This document shows positions 6,561 through 15,197 of a stretch of 31,635 nucleotides of DNA, in pieces. The DNA comes from CAYZJV01 sp964473245 (lineage in GTDB: Bacteria; Spirochaetota; Spirochaetia; Sphaerochaetales; Sphaerochaetaceae), in NCBI GenBank assembly GCA_964473245.1, contig CAYYOL010000027.1, positions 1 to 31,635 of the forward strand, read 5' to 3'. The notes below the pieces were generated by a model. That model made no database searches, was not told the origin of the DNA, and saw nothing but the letters and a program-made list of their open reading frames with translations. Numbering within the stretch: the stretch's first letter is position 1; every line of letters starts with the position of its first letter. Both the position numbers and the translations under genes were made by a program.

Positions 6561-8036
6561 ATGAAAAAGAGAGCAGTCGTTGTGGGTGGAGGCTTCGGAG
6601 GCCTCTCGAGTGCAGCCCTCCTCGCGAGGGACGGTTGGAATGTGACTCTGGTAGAAAAACTGGATACACTGGGAGGAAGAGCTCGCCATTGGAAAAGCGA
6701 AGGCTTCACCTTCGACCTCGGCCCCTCGTGGTATCTCATGCCAGAGGTTTTCGAACGTTTTTTCTCACTCTTTGGGAAGGGACGGAAGGATTACTTTCAA
6801 CTTCTGCCGCTCGATCCCTACTATAAGGTTTTCTTCGGAGACGATGGGACTGCCGTCTTAAGTCCCAGAAAAGAGGAGAATACTGCACTTTTCGAGTCGT
6901 TCGAGCAGGGCGGGGGAGAGGCGCTCAATCGGTACATGGAGCAGGCGACCTACAAGTACGAGGTTGCCATGAAAGAGTTCCTCTACAAGGACTACAAACA
7001 CCTTCGGCAATTCTTCAATAAGCGCATCATGACCGAAGGCCTCCGGCTCGGAATATTTAAAAAACTGGACAAGTTCGTCGGAGACTATTTCGATGACCGT
7101 CGTGCTCGTCAGATTCTCGAATATGCCATGGTCTTTCTGGGAACGAATCCGATCGATGCTCCGGCAATCTATTCGATCATGTCTCATGTTGATCTTGAAC
7201 TTGGCGTGTTCTTTCCCGATGACGGCATGGCAGGTGCCGCTCAGGGTTTTGTGAAACTCTGTGAAGAGGAAGGGGTGACCCTGGTTACCGGAGAAGAGGT
7301 AACGGAGATTGTGACCGAACGGGGGAAAGCGGTGGCTGTACAGACCACGAAGAATCGGTACGAAGCCGATATCGTGGTATCTGGAGCAGATTATCACCAT
7401 ATCGATTCGGCAGTTCTCTCCGAGAAGGATTCACAGTACACCAAGCGATACTGGGAACAGAGAGTCGTTGCACCTTCCATGTTTATTGCCTATCTGGGGA
7501 TGAACAGAAAACTGAAGAATCTTGAGCATCATAACCTCTATTTTGCAGAGAACTGGAATACCCACTTCGACACGATATTCAAGGAGCCATCGTGGCCCGA
7601 GAATCCCTGCTTCTATCTTAGCTGCATATCGAAGACAGACCCGAAGACTGCTCCTGAAGGAGGCGAAAATGTGTTCCTCCTCGTACCAGTCGCTCCTGGT
7701 CTCGACGATACAGACGAACAGCGTGAAGCCTATCTGGCCCATGTTCTCGAGCATGTCGAGCGGGTGACCGGTGAGGATCTGACCAAGGACGTCGCAGTGC
7801 AACGCATCTATACCCATAGAGATTTCAAGGAGGATTACCATGCATTCAAGGGGACTGCCCTTGGGCTCTCACACACCCTTATGCAGACTGCGATCTTCCG
7901 CCCAACAAACAGGAGCAAAAAAGTTGAGAATCTATTCTATACGGGGCAGTATACCCACCCCGGTGTCGGAGTTCCCATGGTTCTCATAGCGTCGGAGATT
8001 CTCGCTGAGGTCGTACGTAATTCATATGGTTCATGA
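6561..8036 (+). CDS. crtI: phytoene desaturase, lycopene-forming type
   Basis: The product has 491 residues. It starts MKKRAVVVGGGFGGLSSAAL, an FAD-binding Rossmann motif, followed by LGGRARHW and the block FTFDLGPSWYLMPEVFERFF, which is typical of Bacteroidetes-like phytoene desaturases. The C-terminal segment FYTGQYTHPGVGVPM closes the FAD site. It introduces four double bonds into phytoene to give lycopene at the membrane. The frame is open upstream, but the conserved N-terminus and the ATG at 6561 set the start; there is no recognisable ribosome site, unlike nearly every other gene here. It heads the plus-strand operon, and crtB overlaps its end by 11 bases. It is a distant paralogue of the minus-strand crtD. 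Confidence 0.88.
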   Translation: MKKRAVVVGGGFGGLSSAALLARDGWNVTLVEKLDTLGGRARHWKSEGFTFDLGPSWYLMPEVFERFFSLFGKGRKDYFQLLPLDPYYKVFFGDDGTAVLSPRKEENTALFESFEQGGGEALNRYMEQATYKYEVAMKEFLYKDYKHLRQFFNKRIMTEGLRLGIFKKLDKFVGDYFDDRRARQILEYAMVFLGTNPIDAPAIYSIMSHVDLELGVFFPDDGMAGAAQGFVKLCEEEGVTLVTGEEVTEIVTERGKAVAVQTTKNRYEADIVVSGADYHHIDSAVLSEKDSQYTKRYWEQRVVAPSMFIAYLGMNRKLKNLEHHNLYFAENWNTHFDTIFKEPSWPENPCFYLSCISKTDPKTAPEGGENVFLLVPVAPGLDDTDEQREAYLAHVLEHVERVTGEDLTKDVAVQRIYTHRDFKEDYHAFKGTALGLSHTLMQTAIFRPTNRSKKVENLFYTGQYTHPGVGVPMVLIASEILAEVVRNSYGS

Positions 8037-8862
8037 ACAGCACGAACAGATTTTCAGAGCAGGTAGCAAGACCTACTATTTCAGTTCCCGGTTTTTCCCG
8101 AAGCGTGTGCGTGACGATGTCTATGCGCTCTATGGCTTCGTTCGTGTTGCGGACAATCTTGTGGACGATCAGCCAGTGGACCCTGAACAGTTCTACGCAT
8201 TTCGTAGACGATACGAGGAGAGTCTACGAACGGGAGAGCCCTCTGGAGACAGAATTATCGATGCATTCCTCGAACTGCAGCAAAGAAAACAGTTCGATCC
8301 TGCCTGGACAGAGGCTTTCCTGAACTCGATGCAACACGATCTCGTCAGTCCATCTTGTGATACGCTCGACGAGACACTTACCTATATCTACGGATCTGCA
8401 GAGGTCATCGGCTTGTTCATGGCACGTATCATGGACCTTCCAGAGGAGAGCTTTCCTGCAGCCTCCATGCTTGGTCGAGCAATGCAGTATATCAACTTCA
8501 TTCGCGATATCAGCGAAGATAACGATCTCGGACGCCGTTATCTGCCTCTAGCCGATACCACACTCCGCGGCCTGACCGAGCGTGATGTGCTTGAGCAGAA
8601 AGAGGAGTTTGCACGGTTCATTCGAAAGGAGATCGCTCGCTATCAGGGTTGGCAGGAGCAGGCTGCTGCGGGATATCGATACATTCCACGAAGGTACCGG
8701 GTGCCGATTATGACTGCAGCTGATATGTATTGCTGGACAGCAAGGAAGATAGCTAGCGAACCGCTCATCGTGTTCAGAGAACAGGTGAAACCCAGCAAAT
8801 CGAGAATTCTGAAGAAGGGCATCGCCCATATCATGGGGGTAGCACTACGATGCAGGAGATGA
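8026..8862 (+). CDS. crtB: phytoene synthase
   Basis: The product has 278 residues. It condenses two geranylgeranyl diphosphates head to head into phytoene and releases two pyrophosphates. Both Mg-diphosphate sites are seen: D43NLVDD48 on the first helix and N157FIRDISED165 on the second, and SKTYYFSSRFFP near residues 14-25 is the usual substrate-gate helix. The length matches bacterial CrtB (about 280-310). The start lies inside the end of crtI (overlap 11 bases), with only a distant GAGG upstream, so translation is probably coupled. HpnC/D-type squalene synthase is a less likely alternative given the five other carotenoid genes around it. No GGPP synthase gene is in the window. Confidence 0.9.
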   Translation: MVHEQHEQIFRAGSKTYYFSSRFFPKRVRDDVYALYGFVRVADNLVDDQPVDPEQFYAFRRRYEESLRTGEPSGDRIIDAFLELQQRKQFDPAWTEAFLNSMQHDLVSPSCDTLDETLTYIYGSAEVIGLFMARIMDLPEESFPAASMLGRAMQYINFIRDISEDNDLGRRYLPLADTTLRGLTERDVLEQKEEFARFIRKEIARYQGWQEQAAAGYRYIPRRYRVPIMTAADMYCWTARKIASEPLIVFREQVKPSKSRILKKGIAHIMGVALRCRR

Positions 8863-9494
8863 CACGGTTTCAGAAGAAGGTCTTTATCCTTTTGCCCATA
8901 TTCTATGCAATGGGGTTTCTCTTTCATCTCTACGAACCGACCTTTCCGCTCATGCTGATATTCACCCCATACACGCTACTGGGTACCGCCATCATTGGAT
9001 TTCTACCGGATGTTCTTGCAAAGAACAGAACACTGCTCGTGTGGGCACTTGCAACATTCCTCTGCACTCTGACACTGGAGATCCTCGGTGTAGCCACCGG
9101 CATGATATTCGGCAGTTATATCTATGGGCAGACCCTCGGTCTCTCCGTTCTAGGGGTGCCAATCCTGATAGGGATCAACTGGACGCTCATCATCATGGGC
9201 TCCCTTGCCTTGGTGAAGCGAATATGCTCGCACTCTTCACTGGTTGCCTTGGGCACGGCAACGATCACGGTGATCTTCGACTGGATCATGGAACCGGTTG
9301 CAATCGCTCTCGACTATTGGAATTGGGAAGGCGGAGACATTCCCATGCAGAACTATATTGCCTGGTTTCTGATCGCCTTCCTGTTCGCTCGAATACATGA
9401 AGCCAAGGGTCTCAAGAGCACCTCGAGCATTCCCTCGCTCATCGTGGTAGTGCAAGCGCTCTTTTTCCTACTTTTACGGCTCTTTGTGATATAG
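8850..9494 (+). CDS. cruF: carotenoid 1,2-hydratase of the CruF/DUF422 family
   Basis: The product has 214 residues and is a polytopic membrane protein with about six or seven hydrophobic segments. The family signature is visible in LEILGVATGMIFGSYIYG near residues 75-93, LGVPILIGINWTLIIMG, and DWIMEPVAIALDYWNWEGG near residue 142. CruF adds water across the 1',2' double bond of an uncyclised psi end; no O2 is needed. Together with one-ended cyclisation it would give 1'-hydroxy-gamma-carotene. ATG at 8850 overlaps the end of crtB by 13 bases and has GGGGGT about nine bases upstream; an alternative ATG at 8859 forms an ATGA overlap but its AGGAG touches the codon. I prefer 8850. Confidence 0.82.
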   Translation: MQEMTRFQKKVFILLPIFYAMGFLFHLYEPTFPLMLIFTPYTLLGTAIIGFLPDVLAKNRTLLVWALATFLCTLTLEILGVATGMIFGSYIYGQTLGLSVLGVPILIGINWTLIIMGSLALVKRICSHSSLVALGTATITVIFDWIMEPVAIALDYWNWEGGDIPMQNYIAWFLIAFLFARIHEAKGLKSTSSIPSLIVVVQALFFLLLRLFVI

Positions 9495-9495
9495 T
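9487..9495 (+). promoter_or_regulatory. possible extended -10 promoter inside the end of cruF
   Basis: TGATATAGT has the extended -10 form TGnTATAAT with one mismatch. There is no -35 match at the right distance. It could give the pyrophosphatase gene its own message with a leader of about a dozen bases, in addition to read-through from the carotenoid genes. Confidence 0.3.
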
Positions 9496-9514
9496 GGTGT
9501 TCTAGGGGGTGCAT

Positions 9515-11152
9515 ATGCAGGAAATCTATGTCACCGGGCACCGGAATCCCGATCTCGATTCTGTGAGTGCTGCATGGTGCTACGCTAGGCTGAAGAATGC
9601 AGTCGATCCGGAGAACTCGTATGTTCCGATCCGGATTGGGCATATGAATGATGCTACCAAACACCAGTTTGAACAAGCCGGTGCGGTGCCACCGAAATTC
9701 GTTCGAGATGTACGAGCGAAGGTGGGCGATATCGTGACTACCGATTTTCGGGCTCTGCACCCGAACGATCCCGTCTACAGTCTCGTCACCATGATGAGCG
9801 ATCGACACTCATCGGTTGTTCCGTTACTCGATGGAGATCGATTCCATGGCTTGCTCAGCCTAGACGAGATCACAGCATTCTTTCTACGAGAGAACGCAGG
9901 AAAGCGACCGCGATATCGGTTCTATCCCGAAAATTTTGGTAAGGTTATCCGTGGACAGTTCATGCAGCTAAACGATAGACCATGGTTCGATGCCTATATC
10001 ATGACCGGCGCGATGGAGTTCGACGTATACTGCAAGCGTCTGGACAACCTACTTCCGGAGTTGCCTCTGCTGGTGGTCGGAAATAGAGTGCAGCATCTAC
10101 GGTATGCTGTCGAAAACCAGTTTCCAGCCATCATCCTCACAGGACTTGAACCGGGTGAGCGAGTCGATGTCGACTTCTCATCATACACCGGGGTGGTGTA
10201 TCAATCGTATGAGGACACCGCTGAGACCATCAGACTGTTGCGAATGAGTCTCCCAGTTCACCGACTCATTCTGAGTGAACCGCCGCGCATTGAAATAGAC
10301 GATCTGTTCGATGACGCGAAACGGACACTGGCCGACTCGGATTTCCGTGGATTGCCGGTTTTCGATGGTGAGCAGTTCGTCGGGTTCGTCACAAGAAGAT
10401 GTTTTCTTGAGCGACCGAGACGGAAGGTGATCATGGTCGATCACAATGAGTTGAATCAGAGCGTCGAAGGACTCGATGAAGCCGATATCATGGAGATCAT
10501 CGACCATCATAGGCTCGATGCCGAGAAAACCCATAGACCGATCTTCATCGCTTCCGAACCGGTAGGCAGTACGTGCACCATCATCTATCACCAGTACCTC
10601 AGATGGTGCATCCCCATCGATCAGCTTACCGCACGCATGCTCCTTGCGGGTATCATAGGAGATACGGTGATACTAAAGAGTCCGACCACGACCCAGCACG
10701 ACACGATTGCGGTCGAAGCACTGGCAGAGCTCGCTGGAATCGACGATGTCAAACTATTTGGAGAGGACCTGTTCAGCGCAGCTTCAGTTCTCACAAAGGC
10801 GAACCCGAAGAAAGTCGTCGAGGGTGATTTCAAAATCTACGAGGAGAACTCGGTTCGATTCGGAATCGGTCAGGTGGAGGTTACCACGCTGGAGCAGGTG
10901 GACGAAGTGAAAGATTCCTACCTGCAGCAACTGAATGCGACCCGGCGTGAGTATGGCCTCGACTGGTCCATGCTGCTAGTCACCGATGTGATCAAGGAGA
11001 ACAGTGTACTACTCTGCACCGAGTATCCGAGGAAGGAGAAGGCGTTGATCTACCCGAACGAATCGCCTGGAAAGTATCTACTCAAAGGAGTGCTCTCTCG
11101 GAAGAAGCAACTGCTTCCCGAGATTCTCCGTGTGCTGGAAGAGGGATATTAG
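9515..11152 (+). CDS. ppaC: Mn-dependent family II inorganic pyrophosphatase with CBS and DRTGG regulatory domains
   Basis: The product has 545 residues, far longer than the 310 or so of simple family II enzymes. The DHH-type catalytic fold begins with GHRNPDLDS (metal ligands His9, Asp13, Asp15), is interrupted by an inserted regulatory block (about 60-300: CBS half, DRTGG-like domain, second CBS half with RGLPVFDGEQFVGFVTR), and resumes with VIMVDHNE and DHHRLD, then a DHHA2 domain. It hydrolyses PPi to phosphate, and CBS pairs in such enzymes bind adenine nucleotides as gauges. AGGGGG (9504-9509) fits the ATG at 9515 rather than the in-frame GTG at 9509. The gene starts 20 bases after cruF on the same strand. 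Its stop is 28 bases from the convergent rel stop. Confidence 0.9.
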   Translation: MQEIYVTGHRNPDLDSVSAAWCYARLKNAVDPENSYVPIRIGHMNDATKHQFEQAGAVPPKFVRDVRAKVGDIVTTDFRALHPNDPVYSLVTMMSDRHSSVVPLLDGDRFHGLLSLDEITAFFLRENAGKRPRYRFYPENFGKVIRGQFMQLNDRPWFDAYIMTGAMEFDVYCKRLDNLLPELPLLVVGNRVQHLRYAVENQFPAIILTGLEPGERVDVDFSSYTGVVYQSYEDTAETIRLLRMSLPVHRLILSEPPRIEIDDLFDDAKRTLADSDFRGLPVFDGEQFVGFVTRRCFLERPRRKVIMVDHNELNQSVEGLDEADIMEIIDHHRLDAEKTHRPIFIASEPVGSTCTIIYHQYLRWCIPIDQLTARMLLAGIIGDTVILKSPTTTQHDTIAVEALAELAGIDDVKLFGEDLFSAASVLTKANPKKVVEGDFKIYEENSVRFGIGQVEVTTLEQVDEVKDSYLQQLNATRREYGLDWSMLLVTDVIKENSVLLCTEYPRKEKALIYPNESPGKYLLKGVLSRKKQLLPEILRVLEEGY

Positions 11153-11180
11153 GGCTTGGCTCGCTTCGATTGAAGATGCG

Positions 11181-13199
11181 TTAGAGAGGGGTGATGGAGA
11201 TGATGGAGGGTATAGCCTTGATACTCTTCACCACCCGTTTAAAGTCATCCTCGTTTGCGACCTCCATGGTGAAGCTCCCGATCAGTCTATCTTGTTCTCC
11301 ATCGTCGAGGCGTCCTTCGATCAGGTGGCCCTTGAACTTGCGGATCGCACCTTCGATCTCAGCGAAAAGATCCTGCGTGATGCGACTGACCACACGGAAT
11401 CTCCGTGTAAGCTTCGGAACTGCAGTCTCCCACTCGACTTCGATGCTCCGCTCCTTGATCTCGGTCATGTGCTTGAGGTTGTGGCAGTTCTTCCGGTGTA
11501 CGATGATCCCGCGGCCACGCGAAACATAGCCGATAATGGCGTCTCCCCTCCTGGGATTGCAGCATTTTGCCAACGAGATCATCAGATTCTTCTCATCGCC
11601 AACCTTGAATGTCACTCTGCTTGGATCGAGCACCGATCGGACTATCTCGTCCTCGGCTACCTGAGGAGACTGCTCCTGCTCGACCGGAGGTGGCGTCTCG
11701 ACCTTTTTCTTGGCTATGATATTCTTGTCGATTATGAGACTGTCATCGTTCTTGTTCAGCCACGATCTGATCTTCTTTCGTGCATTCGTCGTCTTTGCAA
11801 GTCTGAGCCAGTTGATGTTCGGATGTGCATTCGGGCTGGTGAGAATCTCAATGACCTGGGTGTTCTTCAATGGTTGGCTGAGTGGAATGATCGAACCATC
11901 GGCCTTCGCTCCGGTAGTGTGATTGCCGATCTCAGTATGAATGTGGTAGGCGAAGTCGAGTGCAGTGGCATTCGCTGGTAGTTCGACAATGTGTCCCTGC
12001 GGAGTGAACACATAGATCGTGTCCTTGAGGAGCTCCCCCTTGATATCGTCGAGGAAACTCTCGGACTGCTCGATTTCGTTGCTCCAGCTCTTCAGTTTGT
12101 GGAGTATGCGCGTGAACTGTTCGCTGTCGCTCTGCATCCATGCCCCTTCGGCGACACCAGTATCGGATTTGTATACCCAGTGTGCAGCAACACCGTACTC
12201 GGCTGTAGCATGCATCTCTCGGGTGCGAATCTGTACCTCGAGAAGGCGACCGTCAAGAGCCATAACCGTGGTGTGGAGACTCTGGTAGTTGTTCGCTTTC
12301 GGCATGGCTATGTAGTCTTTGAAACGACCCTCGATCGGAGGCCACAGTTTGTGTACCAGGCCCAGGAGGGTATAACACTCGTTTACTGTATCGCAAATGA
12401 TCCGGACTCCGAGGATATCACCGATCTCTTCAAGCTCTTTTTTCCTCTTCTTCATTTTCATGTAGACGCCGTAGGTGTGTTTGGTCCTGGATTGTACTTC
12501 TACAGAGGCCAGACCCTGCTCACCACAGGCGCGATAGAGGATCTTCTCGATTCTGTTAAGATATGCCGTTCGTTCGCTCTTTTTAGAGAGCAGGTACTCT
12601 TCGATATACTGGAACGTTTCGAGTTTGAGGATCTTCAGTGACTGGTCCTCAAGTTCTCCCTTGAGCCACGACATGCCCAATCGGTCGGCTAGCGGTGCAT
12701 AGATATCGAGTGTCTCGTTTGCGATCTCCCTGGCACGAACCGGAGAGAGGTGTTTCAGCGTTCGCATATTGTGGAGCTTGTCCGCGAGTTTTATGATAAT
12801 CACCCTGACGTCTTTGCTCATGGCGAAGAACATCTTCCGGATAGTCTCCGCCTCTTGCTGACTCTTGTTCTTCACCTTCAGCGTACTGATCTTCGTCTCA
12901 CCCTCAACGAGATCTGCAACTGTTCTGCCAAACCGCTCTTCCAGTGCCTCAAAGGTCACCGGGGTATCCTCGAGCGTGTCGTGAAGAATGCCGGCAATCA
13001 CCGTATCGACATCCATTCGGATCGACATGAGGATCTCTGCAACCGCATAGGGGTGTATGATATAGGGTTCACCACTTTGTCGCTTCTGTTTCCCATGCGA
13101 TTCACAGGCAAACTCGGCGGCGGTACGAATACGCTCCTGTTCTGCTTTAGTATAGCGGAATGCCTTCTGCACGAACCTGTTGGTCAACTCCTCATACAT
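11181..13199 (-). CDS. rel: bifunctional (p)ppGpp synthetase/hydrolase (RelA/SpoT homologue)
   Basis: The product has 672 residues with the full long-RSH layout. The HD hydrolase domain is intact (H49P, H73-D74 in ILHDTLEDT). The synthetase domain has GDILGVRII and the substrate loop AMPKANNYQSLHTT, where the usual PNG is ANN. A TGS domain follows (VFTPQGHIVELPANATALDFAY). The zinc-finger-like region AKCCNPRRGDAIIGY and a C-terminal ACT domain end the protein. It should make and degrade the stringent-response alarmone and sense uncharged tRNA on ribosomes. GGGGGA six bases upstream fits the ATG at 13199 better than the TTG at 13217. The start overlaps the end of prmC by eight bases, so it is the last gene of a prfA-prmC-rel run. 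Confidence 0.93.
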   Translation of the reverse strand: MYEELTNRFVQKAFRYTKAEQERIRTAAEFACESHGKQKRQSGEPYIIHPYAVAEILMSIRMDVDTVIAGILHDTLEDTPVTFEALEERFGRTVADLVEGETKISTLKVKNKSQQEAETIRKMFFAMSKDVRVIIIKLADKLHNMRTLKHLSPVRAREIANETLDIYAPLADRLGMSWLKGELEDQSLKILKLETFQYIEEYLLSKKSERTAYLNRIEKILYRACGEQGLASVEVQSRTKHTYGVYMKMKKRKKELEEIGDILGVRIICDTVNECYTLLGLVHKLWPPIEGRFKDYIAMPKANNYQSLHTTVMALDGRLLEVQIRTREMHATAEYGVAAHWVYKSDTGVAEGAWMQSDSEQFTRILHKLKSWSNEIEQSESFLDDIKGELLKDTIYVFTPQGHIVELPANATALDFAYHIHTEIGNHTTGAKADGSIIPLSQPLKNTQVIEILTSPNAHPNINWLRLAKTTNARKKIRSWLNKNDDSLIIDKNIIAKKKVETPPPVEQEQSPQVAEDEIVRSVLDPSRVTFKVGDEKNLMISLAKCCNPRRGDAIIGYVSRGRGIIVHRKNCHNLKHMTEIKERSIEVEWETAVPKLTRRFRVVSRITQDLFAEIEGAIRKFKGHLIEGRLDDGEQDRLIGSFTMEVANEDDFKRVVKSIKAIPSIISITPL

Positions 13200-14043
13200 G
13201 CCAGATCCCCCGGACAACCCGCTCGAGCTGAGCGAGATCGGACTCGCTGCCCACCTCTGTGAAACCCCGTTCGGTAAGGAGAAGCATCACAGTCTCAACC
13301 TGTCGATAGTCACATTCTACAACGAGCGCTCCACCATCTTGCAGATGTTCGGGAGCCTCAGAAACGATCCGACGGATAATTGCCAATCCATCCTCCTCTC
13401 CACCAAGAAGGGCAAGCTCGGGCTCTACCTTCACGTGGGGCTCAGTACCATCGTACCACGATTCTGTCAGATAGGGTGGATTGGATGCAATAAGCGTATA
13501 CCGTTTCCCTTTGAGTTCGGAAAAGAGATCCGACTGCACGATAATCGGTTGGTCATCGAGCAGCTCCTGCGCGTTCGACCGTGCCACTTCGAGGGCGTTT
13601 GCACTAATATCCGCGAGGGTGATACGGGCATCGGACCTTTCTGCACCCAAGGAGACACCGACGCAACCACTTCCGGTACACAAGTCGAGAACCTCGGGAT
13701 TCTGCTTTCCTTGAAGGAATGAAAGAGCTACTTCTACTAAGATTTCCGTATCTGGCCGGGGAATCAGGACATCGGGAGTCACACGAAAGTCTCTCCCGTA
13801 GAACTCGCGACTACCGGTCAGGTAGGCTATCGGCACAGCTTCGCACCGTCTGCTCACCAGCAGATGGTATTGGCTCACGGCCTCGTCGCTCAATGCTACG
13901 TCCGATTTGGCATAGAGTTGTTCCCGAGACAGTCCGGTAATTCGGCTCAGCAATAGCGATGCATCTAGCAATGGGGTCTTGGAGACCTGGTTCGTCTGTA
14001 TCGCTTTCGTCCCTTGTGCCAAGGCATCTCCAACTCGAATCAT
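13192..14043 (-). CDS. prmC: release factor glutamine N5-methyltransferase
   Basis: The product has 283 residues. The SAM-binding motif is VLDLCTGSGCVGVSLG and the catalytic loop is IASNPPYLTE, which binds the amide of the target Gln. The helical N-terminal domain (residues 1-75) and PIAYLTGSREFYG with LIPRPDTEILVE are typical of PrmC/HemK. It methylates the Gln of the GGQ motif in class I release factors. Its ATG overlaps the prfA stop in the form ATGA, so it is translationally coupled to its own substrate gene, a common arrangement. Confidence 0.94.
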   Translation of the reverse strand: MIRVGDALAQGTKAIQTNQVSKTPLLDASLLLSRITGLSREQLYAKSDVALSDEAVSQYHLLVSRRCEAVPIAYLTGSREFYGRDFRVTPDVLIPRPDTEILVEVALSFLQGKQNPEVLDLCTGSGCVGVSLGAERSDARITLADISANALEVARSNAQELLDDQPIIVQSDLFSELKGKRYTLIASNPPYLTESWYDGTEPHVKVEPELALLGGEEDGLAIIRRIVSEAPEHLQDGGALVVECDYRQVETVMLLLTERGFTEVGSESDLAQLERVVRGIWHV

Positions 14044-15107
14044 TGAAGCTCCTTCAGCGCCTCTTCCCCTGCTGCGAGTCTGAGTGCGGCGACGACCTCT
14101 TCCAGTTGTCCGGTCATGACCAGGTCGAGTTTATAGAGGGTGAGATTGATTCTGTGGTCGGTGAGTCTGTTTTGGGGAAAGTTGTACGTTCTGATTCGTT
14201 CGGAACGGTCTCCCGAACCAACTTGGCTCTTTCGGTTATCTGCCCGTTCACGTGCTTTCTTCTCCTCCTCGAGCTCGAAAAGTCTGGATCGAAGTACTCG
14301 GAGGGCTTTCGCCTTGTTCTTGATCTGTGACTTCTCGTCCTGGCAGATGACTACGAGACCGGTTGGCAAGTGTGTCAGACGCACGGCGCTGTCTGTCGTA
14401 TTCACCGACTGTCCTCCAGGACCGCTTGAACGCATGACATCGACCTTGAGCTCCTCCTGTCGGATCTCGATATCGGTCTCTTCAGCTTCGGGAAGAACGG
14501 CAACAGTAACCGCTGAGGTATGAATTCTTCCCCCCGATTCGGTCTCAGGAACTCGTTGAACCCGATGCACGCCGCTCTCCCAGCGCAGGTTTCCATACAC
14601 ATCTTTACCCGAGATAGAAAAGATGATCTCCTTGAAGCCTCCGATTCCAGTCTCGTTGGCACTCATGATCTCGATCTTCCACCGTCTGCTCTCGGCAAAA
14701 TGGGTGTACATTCTGAACAGATCTGCAGCGAAGAGGGCTGCCTCATCGCCACCGGTTCCGGCACGAATTTCCATGATGATGTTTTTCCCCTCCATGGGAT
14801 CGGGGGGGACGAGGAGCATCTTGCTCTCCTCCTCCAGCACGGCCTTTCTCTCTTTGAGCGAGGAGAGTTCTTCCTTGGCCATCGCTATGAGCTCATCGTC
14901 GTCCTCCTCTTTCATCATCACCTCAGCTGCGGAGATCTCCTCCTGGAGGGATCGGAGTGTGCGTAAGGTCTCTATAATCGGTTCGAGGTGGGCTCGTTCT
15001 TGCATCACGGCGCGGTACTCACTGATATCCTTCATGATTTCGGGGTCTGCAAGGCGTCTCTCTATTTCGTTGAACTGTGGTTCGAATCTCTGTAGGATCT
15101 CTATCAT
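14040..15107 (-). CDS. prfA: peptide chain release factor 1
   Basis: The product has 355 residues, the normal length. RVPETESGGRIHTSAVTVAV holds the PxT-type anticodon-like motif (PET) of RF1, which reads UAA and UAG; RF2 would show SPF. The GGQ loop is RSSGPGGQSVNTTDSAVRLTH. An N-terminal coiled-coil region fills residues 1-100. AAGGAGT eight bases upstream fixes the ATG at 15107, although the frame is open for 40 more codons. It starts the prfA-prmC-rel run from its own promoter, which lies partly in the end of the transporter gene. Confidence 0.95.
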   Translation of the reverse strand: MIEILQRFEPQFNEIERRLADPEIMKDISEYRAVMQERAHLEPIIETLRTLRSLQEEISAAEVMMKEEDDDELIAMAKEELSSLKERKAVLEEESKMLLVPPDPMEGKNIIMEIRAGTGGDEAALFAADLFRMYTHFAESRRWKIEIMSANETGIGGFKEIIFSISGKDVYGNLRWESGVHRVQRVPETESGGRIHTSAVTVAVLPEAEETDIEIRQEELKVDVMRSSGPGGQSVNTTDSAVRLTHLPTGLVVICQDEKSQIKNKAKALRVLRSRLFELEEEKKARERADNRKSQVGSGDRSERIRTYNFPQNRLTDHRINLTLYKLDLVMTGQLEEVVAALRLAAGEEALKELQ

Positions 15108-15167
15108 GCTACACTCCTTGAGAAATACAGCTCCACCCTGAGATGGCACTGTACTCTGTGGGAACCA

Positions 15168-15197
15168 AGTATAACGATTTCGCCTATCAGATGTCCA
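15168..15197 (-). promoter_or_regulatory. promoter of prfA-prmC-rel
   Basis: On the minus strand TGGACA (complement of 15192-15197) precedes TATACT (complement of 15168-15173) by 18 bases; each matches five of six consensus bases. The -35 lies in the last codons of the transporter gene. RNA would start near 15161, giving a leader of about 54 bases. Confidence 0.55.

Noticed and set aside
11130..12641. Plus-strand frames of 283 and 216 codons opposite rel
   Set aside because: They mirror conserved rel codons; no ribosome site and no recognisable motif.
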